Assembly: GCA_964472605.1 (NCBI GenBank)
Contig: CAYYLG010000016.1
Location: 1 to 17,435, forward strand
Direction of reading: 5' to 3'
From: JANNXY01 sp964472605
Lineage (GTDB): Bacteria > Patescibacteriota > Minisyncoccia > Phycocordibacterales > CAIZIN01
Length of the DNA stretch: 17,435 nucleotides
A program made the position numbers and the translations under genes. Shown here piece after piece: positions 12,635 to 17,435 of this stretch. Under the pieces are notes generated by a model. It was not told the DNA's origin. It worked only from the letters and a program-made list of their open reading frames with translations, and did no database searches. Position 1 is the stretch's first letter. Each line of letters begins with the position of its first letter.

Positions 12635-15034
12635 CTATTTTCCGTGACACTTTTTATATTTTTTTCCTGAGCCACATGGACAAGGATCATTTCTTCCAAC
12701 CTCGTCTTTACTTTCCTTACTAAATGAGGTCTGACTATCAACTTTTGCAACCTCTTGCTTCATACGATCCTCCTCGGCCTTAAATGCATCTGCAGAAAGC
12801 TTAGGTACTAGCTCAGAAATCTGATCCTGTATACCCTGCTCCATCTCCTTATACAAACGCAATCCCTCACGTTTATATTCTGTAAGTGGATCATGCTGAC
12901 CATATGCACGAAGATTCACACTTTGACGCAAATAATCCATGAGTTCCAAATGCTCAATCCAGAATGTATCGATAACCTGGAGAAGAAGTCTTCTGAAGGC
13001 GCCTTTAATATCTTCTGGTACAGAATTTTCCTTACCTATTGCAAGCCACTCTTTATTCAATTGCTCTGCATCACCCAAAAGAATCTTCATTCTCCTCTCA
13101 TACATAAATATACGCTGAAAATTTAAAACATTATCGAATTCAAGAACATGTTTTCTTGAATCAAAATGAAATCCTTCAATTTTCTTTTGAGCAGATTCTA
13201 TAGAACGTGATACGAGACCATTCTCAATCGGCTCATCCTCAGGTATACCAAGCTTACCCATAACACTTTTAACCATATCTGATGCAAAAACACGCATCAA
13301 ATCATCTTCCAAAGATACATAAAACCTGGTCTCACCTGGATCACCCTGTCGACCAGATCTACCTCTAAGCTGATTGTCTATACGACGAGCTTCATGACGT
13401 TCAGTACCGATCACATATAATCCACCGAGATTTTTAACTTCATCATATTGATTTTGATTCGCCCCAACACCACCAAGCTTGATATCTACTCCGCGACCAG
13501 CCATGTTTGTCGCCACAGTTACTGCACCGATTTTTCCTGCATTTGCCACTATCTCAGCCTCACGTTCATGGTTTTTAGCATTCAACATCTCAAATTGAAC
13601 TCCAGCACGCTTTAAATAATCTGAAAGTAATTCATTTTTCTCAATTGAAACAGTACCGATTAATACTGGCTGACCCTTTGCCTGCAACTCTTTTACTTTT
13701 TTACCCAAAGCAACAAACTTTCCATGTTCTGTTTGGAAAATTAAATCCTCTTTATCGATACGTGCAATATCTTTATGAGTTGGTACAACGATAGTATCGA
13801 GCCCATATACTTTTTGAAATTCCTCTTTTGAGGTTAATGCTGTTCCAGTCATACCAGAAAGCTTTTTATATAATCTAAAATAATTTTGATACGTGATAGA
13901 GGCATATGTTCTAGATTCTTCACGGGGTGTTATACCTTCCTTTGCTTCAACAGCCTGATGCAAACCTTCTGACCAACGTCGTCCTGGTTGCATACGCCCA
14001 GTAAATTCATCAACAATGATCACTTCTCCGTCCTTCACAACATAAGCCTTATCTTTTTTAAATAACGCCTTAGCACGAACAGCATTTTCTAAATGATGAA
14101 CATATTTAACACCTTTTTCAGTATAAATATTTTCAATGCCTAAAATTTTCTCTGCCTTCTCAATACCCTGATCCGTCATTGCAATAGATCGAAACTTTTC
14201 ATTAACTGTAAAATCCTCTCCTTCATTCATTTGTCTCGCAACATTTGCAAAAACTGGATATAAATTCTCTGCCTGATTATGTGGTGCAGATATAATAAGA
14301 GGAGTTCTAGCCTCATCGATCAAGATAGAATCTATTTCATCAACAATTGCATAGGCGTGACCTCTTTGACGAAGCCTAGCGGGATCGTATTCAATATTGT
14401 CGCGAAGGTAATCAAATCCGAATTCACTATTTGTTCCATATGTTATATCTGCATTATAAGCATCTTTTCTAGTACAAGGTCTGAGGAAATCATAAACAAT
14501 CCTGTATGAAGCAACCTCATCACGCATTTTATCTTCCTCTTTATGACTAGGGTCGTACAGATACGATGATTCATTATTTACAACACCAAGTGATAAGCCA
14601 AGTGCAGAATAAATTTGACCCATCCACACAGCATCACGACGAGCAAGATAATCGTTTACAGTTATAACATGTACGCCCTTTCCAGAAAGTGCATTCAAAT
14701 AGACAGGTAAAGTCGCAACCAATGTTTTACCTTCCCCTGTACGCATTTCTGCAATATTTCCATGATGAATTATTGAACCTCCAATAATTTGAACATCATA
14801 ATGCCTTTGTCCAAGTGTTCTTTTTGAAGCTTCACGAACAACAGCAAAAGCCTCCGGCAAAATCTCCTCAATAGCACTACCGGAAGCAAGCTTACCCTTG
14901 AAATAAGCTGTTTTAGATTTGAGCTCTAGGTCAGACAGTGATTTCAGGGAATCTTCATACCCATTTACCTCCCCCAATATTGCCTTATGGCGCTTCAAAT
15001 CATCTCCCTTTAGCCAGGATAGAATATTTAACAT
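12635..15034 (-). CDS. secA: Preprotein translocase ATPase SecA
   Basis: A 799-residue SecA, the ATP-driven motor that pushes unfolded proteins with signal peptides through SecYEG. Visible are the Walker A segment MRTGEGKTL (97-105), VDEIDSILID (231-240), NMAGRGVDI and QLRGRSGRQGD of the second nucleotide-binding domain, and the C-terminal zinc motif CPCGSGKKYKKCHG (785-798) that binds SecB or ribosomes. An insertion near 155-192 (SSYLYDP ... RPCTRKDAY) is one that I recall as typical of CPR SecA proteins. I choose the ATG at 15034, which begins MLNILSWLKGD like other SecA proteins; a GTG at 15052 would add six residues. TAAAAT ends 8 nt upstream of the ATG, another possible leaderless arrangement. 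It is the first gene of secA-MYG1-obgE. Confidence 0.97.
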   Translation of the reverse strand: MLNILSWLKGDDLKRHKAILGEVNGYEDSLKSLSDLELKSKTAYFKGKLASGSAIEEILPEAFAVVREASKRTLGQRHYDVQIIGGSIIHHGNIAEMRTGEGKTLVATLPVYLNALSGKGVHVITVNDYLARRDAVWMGQIYSALGLSLGVVNNESSYLYDPSHKEEDKMRDEVASYRIVYDFLRPCTRKDAYNADITYGTNSEFGFDYLRDNIEYDPARLRQRGHAYAIVDEIDSILIDEARTPLIISAPHNQAENLYPVFANVARQMNEGEDFTVNEKFRSIAMTDQGIEKAEKILGIENIYTEKGVKYVHHLENAVRAKALFKKDKAYVVKDGEVIIVDEFTGRMQPGRRWSEGLHQAVEAKEGITPREESRTYASITYQNYFRLYKKLSGMTGTALTSKEEFQKVYGLDTIVVPTHKDIARIDKEDLIFQTEHGKFVALGKKVKELQAKGQPVLIGTVSIEKNELLSDYLKRAGVQFEMLNAKNHEREAEIVANAGKIGAVTVATNMAGRGVDIKLGGVGANQNQYDEVKNLGGLYVIGTERHEARRIDNQLRGRSGRQGDPGETRFYVSLEDDLMRVFASDMVKSVMGKLGIPEDEPIENGLVSRSIESAQKKIEGFHFDSRKHVLEFDNVLNFQRIFMYERRMKILLGDAEQLNKEWLAIGKENSVPEDIKGAFRRLLLQVIDTFWIEHLELMDYLRQSVNLRAYGQHDPLTEYKREGLRLYKEMEQGIQDQISELVPKLSADAFKAEEDRMKQEVAKVDSQTSFSKESKDEVGRNDPCPCGSGKKYKKCHGK

Positions 15035-15042
15035 AGAAAAGC

Positions 15043-15048
15043 ATTTTA
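15043..15048 (-). promoter_or_regulatory. Candidate -10 box of secA
   Basis: TAAAAT followed by 8 nt and the ATG at 15034, just past the upstream terminator hairpin. No clear -35 box is seen, so this rests on the spacing it shares with neighbouring genes. Confidence 0.35.
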
Positions 15049-15053
15049 CCACA

Positions 15054-15097
15054 AAAACACAAAAACCGCCTCTTTTACGATGCGGTTTTTGTGTTTT
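15054..15097. terminator. Intrinsic terminator between the Lys-rich gene and secA
   Basis: A perfect 16-bp stem (15054-15069 with 15082-15097; GC core CCGC/GCGG and A/T-rich flanks) with a 12-nt loop. On the minus strand it comes 12 nt after the stop of the lysine-rich gene and ends in a T-rich run, isolating secA from it. Its A/T flanks would let it work in both directions. Confidence 0.85.
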
Positions 15098-15109
15098 CGA
15101 AAGGAGCGA

Positions 15110-15187
15110 TTAAGCTCTCTTCTTTGTAGCCTTCTTCTTTGTTGTCTTCTTCTTTGCTACTTTCTTTGCCTTCTTTTTTGCTGCCAT
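15110..15187 (-). CDS. Tiny lysine-rich, histone H1-like protein
   Basis: A 25-residue peptide (ATG 15187 to TAA 15112-15110) that starts MAAKKKAKK and consists almost only of Lys (14 by my count), Ala and Thr, with one Val and one Arg. It resembles the C-terminal tails of histone H1 and of bacterial Hc1/AlgP-like proteins, and very short lysine/alanine peptides of this type are, as I recall, common in CPR genomes. It would bind DNA or RNA without a fold of its own. Its own terminator follows directly, and the AT-rich region upstream could hold its promoter (TTGATT, 17 bp, TAGATA; weak), which supports a real gene. Low-complexity sequence alone cannot prove translation. Confidence 0.65.
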   Translation of the reverse strand: MAAKKKAKKVAKKKTTKKKATKKRA

Positions 15188-15484
15188 TGCTTTAGTATTT
15201 CATTTTTGATTCTTTATCTAAAGAACTTTTTTATTTGAATCAAAAACTACTTGTTACTATTAAGAAAAGTTTTAATTTAAGTGACCAACTTAACAAAACT
15301 TCTTCGTATATAATTATCGCGCGATAAAAATATATTCACAATATTTTTTTTGAAAATTGTGTGGATAACTAAAAAATAATTTTTACTAAAATATTTTTAA
15401 ATTTTAATTTTTAGAAAATAATTTTTAACATTATTTAAAAAAAGATTATTCAAAATATCAAATATAAATATATTTATATAATTT
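15188..15484. other. AT-rich non-coding region with one perfect DnaA box
   Basis: No credible gene. It holds an inverted repeat TTCTTTA-TC-TAAAGAA (15210-15225) upstream of the lysine-rich gene, a 14-bp palindrome TTATCGCGCGATAA (15314-15327), and TGTGGATAA (15360-15368), the exact complement of the DnaA box TTATCCACA, set in a very AT-rich stretch. Only one perfect box is present and no dnaA, dnaN or rpmH lies nearby, so an origin is possible but weakly supported. Confidence 0.4.
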
Positions 15485-15508
15485 AAAAAACTCCTTCCGG
15501 AGTTTTTT
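15485..15508. terminator. Intrinsic terminator
   Basis: AAAAAACTCC-TTCC-GGAGTTTTTT is a perfect 10-bp stem. On the minus strand the loop is GGAA (GNRA type) and the hairpin ends in T6. It lies just past the long stem-loop at 15521-15583 and would end a minus-strand RNA carrying it. Confidence 0.8.
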
Positions 15509-15520
15509 TGTTCCATCCAA

Positions 15521-15583
15521 GATACGCGAACGGGTGCGAAACTCCAACAAATATCATTTTGTGAGTGCAGCCGTCCGCGTATC
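15521..15583 (-). ncRNA. Long stem-loop element, possible small RNA
   Basis: GATACGCGGACGG (15583-15571) pairs with CCGTTCGCGTATC (15533-15521) on the minus strand: 13 bp with one G-U pair that would be A-C on the other strand. Inside, TGC/GCA, ACTC/GAGT and ACAAA/TTTGT extend the helix with small bulges. A terminator follows 12 nt later and TATAAG lies 8 nt upstream of 15583. I know no RNA family with this sequence; it could instead be a REP-like repeat. Confidence 0.45.
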
Positions 15584-15646
15584 CTAGAAAGAAACTTATA
15601 CAAGTATATCAAAATATTTTTAGTATGCACCCATATAAAACACAAA

Positions 15647-15663
15647 ATCCGCCAGAGGCGGAT
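15647..15663 (-). terminator. Intrinsic terminator of the Wzy/TPR gene
   Basis: ATCCGCC-TCT-GGCGGAT followed by TTTGTGTTTT on the minus strand, 69 nt after the stop codon of the membrane/TPR gene. It should end that transcript after the structured 3'-UTR element. Confidence 0.8.
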
Positions 15664-15719
15664 ACTATGCGATATTTGTTGTAGGAGCTACGCACTAGTA
15701 GCACTCACCTAGGTAGTAT
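15662..15719 (-). promoter_or_regulatory. Structured 3'-UTR element, related to 15521-15583
   Basis: On the minus strand ATACTA (15719-15714) pairs with TAGTAT (15667-15662). Inside it TAGG-AG-CTAC (15711-15698, with two TG bulges) pairs with GTAGCTCCTA (15691-15682). It shares GTGAGTGC, GTGCG, CTCC and AACAAATATC with the opposite strand of the stem-loop at 15521-15583. Its outer stem overlaps the terminator stem by two bases. Function unknown. Confidence 0.45.
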
Positions 15720-15731
15720 AGCATCCACAAG

Positions 15732-17435
15732 CTATTTGTCAATAGGGTTTCTCCCCGCTTTAATCTCACCTATCAGGTAATCAGCTTGCTTCCTAAATTC
15801 TGGGACTGAATTTGCAACATCTTCAATTGTACTTATTGCCTCATTTCTTTGTCCATTCTGTAGATAAGCAGCGGCTAAAGAAATCTTTAACTGAGGTTTA
15901 TTCGGATTATTTACTAAAAGATTCTCAAATATTTTTACAATCAAATCAAATCTCTTAATTTTTACCAGAAACTCAACATATTTCTGATCAATCAACTTTT
16001 CATCAGGAACCGTTTTAATAATCTCAAACGCTTCAGTAGTTTTACCTGAATTAATTAAACTCGTAGCATATAAAATCGCAGGTTCAGCAAAACTTTTATC
16101 CAACTCATATGCCTGCTTTAAATAATTCTCTGAGGATTTATTATCCTTTAATACAGAATATGCATTAGCCAATGAAAACAATATTGTTTGTTTTGCTGGA
16201 GATAATTCATGAGCTTTTTTAAGATAAACTACTGCATCTGTCGGTCTGCCTAGACTGAGTAAATGTATACCGTAAAATAGGTTAGCTCTAGCATCGAGAG
16301 GTTCTCTCTCTGCCTCCTCTTTAAGGCGTCCAACTGATAGCTCTGTAAAGTTATTTGTTGTTGTGGCACCAATATTTCCTTTCGCAACTTGAGTTGAAAT
16401 ATTACTCAACTGCTCCCCTGATTCTCTTTTACCAAAAGTATCTCTATCTATAGATGACTTAAAATATTCATAACTTTTCTTTATGTAGAGCTCCTTATCC
16501 TTATCAGTATCTGAAGCTGCTCTAGCATAACTAATGCCCATAATAATGTCTGAACCAGTTTTATACTGTGAATAATTTAATGCAAATATTGAATAAATAA
16601 CTATAAATCCAATGACAGTAGAAATTACGTAGCGTGAATTATCAGAAATTTTTCCAGAAAAGATACCAATTTCCCTAGAATTTTTTATATGTGCAAAAGC
16701 AAGAATTATGAACATTGGTATCCAACTAGTAAGGTTATCGAACACAAAAATATTATGTACGAAATAAGCAAAAATAATTCCCGTAATAATTCCATTTTCA
16801 ACCCCGGATATTGTATTCGCCTTAGACCAAACCAAGATCAAAGCAGAAGCAAACATAAACAAATAAGATAATAGGCCCAAGACACCTCCTGAAATCAACC
16901 AATCAAAGAATACGTCATGTGTTCTATCAAACCACTGCTCTTGTTCAAACATTCCTGGATTGTAATATTTGCTAAATACATGCGGAAAGTTTTCTTGACC
17001 CCAGCCAAGAACCGGTCTTTCCTTTACACCCTCCAAAGCCATGCCCCAAACCATAAATCTTGCCTTACCCTCAGTCTCCGCATAGCTTTTAATATCTAGT
17101 GTTACTAATGCACCAAAACGAGCAATTATATTATGTTTTTTTGCAAACTCAGTGTTTTTTACTAGACCCAGTACCAAAACAATAGCTACAACCAAACCTA
17201 AAATACCGATCGAAACATTCCTTAGTGCCTTATGTTCCCTCTCAGTAAATATATAGGTCAAAGCTGTAATCACTATTCCTCCAACAAGCCCCAGGAAGGC
17301 ACTTCTTGTTCCCGTGAAGTACAAAATTAATGTATTAAAAATTACCAATGCCCCATAAGAAAAAACTTTAAAACCAAAGAAATCACCTTTCTTTTGTTCG
17401 TATATATGCCGAAGTAAAAAAATCAATGCAAAAAA
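15732..17435 (-). CDS. O-antigen ligase/polymerase-like (Wzy_C) membrane protein with TPR repeats, 5' partial
   Basis: The reading frame is open to the right edge, so the N-terminus is missing; at least 567 residues are visible. Counting from the TTG at 17426, the first 290 residues hold about seven hydrophobic segments. TGTRSAFLG (38-46), the loop RPVLGWGQENF (137-147) and RTHDVFFDWL (168-177) are the Arg/His-bearing periplasmic-loop motifs of the WaaL/Wzy/PglL superfamily, which transfers or polymerises lipid-linked glycans at the outer face of the membrane. After the last membrane helix (about 266-284), residues 375-550 are TPR repeats (DARANLFYGIHLLSLGR, TILFSLANAYSVLKDN and later copies) and would face the outside. 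This Wzy_C plus TPR layout also occurs in protein O-glycosylation ligases. It fits the glycan genes at the other end of the window. The exact acceptor is unknown. Confidence 0.85.
   Translation of the reverse strand, partial: FFALIFLLRHIYEQKKGDFFGFKVFSYGALVIFNTLILYFTGTRSAFLGLVGGIVITALTYIFTEREHKALRNVSIGILGLVVAIVLVLGLVKNTEFAKKHNIIARFGALVTLDIKSYAETEGKARFMVWGMALEGVKERPVLGWGQENFPHVFSKYYNPGMFEQEQWFDRTHDVFFDWLISGGVLGLLSYLFMFASALILVWSKANTISGVENGIITGIIFAYFVHNIFVFDNLTSWIPMFIILAFAHIKNSREIGIFSGKISDNSRYVISTVIGFIVIYSIFALNYSQYKTGSDIIMGISYARAASDTDKDKELYIKKSYEYFKSSIDRDTFGKRESGEQLSNISTQVAKGNIGATTTNNFTELSVGRLKEEAEREPLDARANLFYGIHLLSLGRPTDAVVYLKKAHELSPAKQTILFSLANAYSVLKDNKSSENYLKQAYELDKSFAEPAILYATSLINSGKTTEAFEIIKTVPDEKLIDQKYVEFLVKIKRFDLIVKIFENLLVNNPNKPQLKISLAAAYLQNGQRNEAISTIEDVANSVPEFRKQADYLIGEIKAGRNPIDK

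Noticed and set aside
12634..12750. 39-codon N-terminal extension of the MYG1-family frame
   Set aside because: These codons are the secA 3' end (zinc motif) read in another frame; the family N-terminus begins at the ATG at 12633.
15397..15645. Minus-strand 82-codon frame
   Set aside because: It crosses a strong terminator and a long stem-loop, and its composition is what AT-rich non-coding DNA gives. No family resemblance.
1..17435. tRNA, rRNA, CRISPR array, transposase, UGA recoding
   Set aside because: I looked for these and saw no cloverleaf with a T-arm motif, no rRNA core sequence, no spaced direct repeats, no transposase motif, and no in-frame TGA within conserved proteins.

Overview
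The window looks like a chromosomal piece of a Candidate Phyla Radiation (Patescibacteria, Parcubacteria-like) bacterium. The reasons are the AT-rich genes read with the standard bacterial code, the SecA with a family-typical insertion, an Obg GTPase without a C-terminal extension and with a short palindromic 'PAGKAG' insertion, a tiny lysine-rich protein, and several ATG starts that sit only 6-9 nt behind a -10 hexamer (probable leaderless mRNAs). The phylum is inferred from style and family memory; no rRNA gene is present to confirm it.

Left part (1-6434) is a cell-surface island. It holds a secreted protein cut by the window edge (-), a GT2 glycosyltransferase (+), a Wzm-like polysaccharide ABC permease with an extra soluble tail (-), a 1042-residue sulfotransferase / coiled-coil / GT4 / GT2 fusion (+) and a second, Sulfotransfer_2-type sulfotransferase (-). 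Genes alternate in strand. Both convergent pairs overlap at their 3' ends, and one divergent pair shares a 54-bp promoter region. Together they suggest synthesis and export of a sulfated surface glycan. gatB (tRNA amidotransferase) follows.

The centre (7900-10731) is a complete diversity-generating retroelement (DGR), the most striking system here. On the minus strand lie a target gene ending in a C-type-lectin-like variable region (VR), a GRNA-loop hairpin, a terminator, the template repeat (TR) and the reverse transcriptase. A small Avd-like helical-bundle gene lies between TR and RT on the plus strand. TR and VR align without gaps over 119 bp, and all 16 differences fall at TR adenines (12 amino-acid changes). 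The target has a near-consensus promoter and a 170-nt leader with a strong hairpin, and this segment is visibly GC-richer than its surroundings. A run of 13 C/G bases separates the diverging avd and RT reading frames. Both proteins lose their natural start there, so the tract is either a phase-variable switch or an assembly or rearrangement scar.

The right part (10749-17435) is housekeeping: secA-MYG1-obgE in an apparent operon (1-nt and 19-nt gaps), a 25-residue lysine-rich peptide, an AT-rich non-coding stretch with one perfect DnaA box, two related stem-loop elements each followed by an intrinsic terminator, and an O-antigen ligase/polymerase-like membrane protein with TPR repeats that runs off the right edge.
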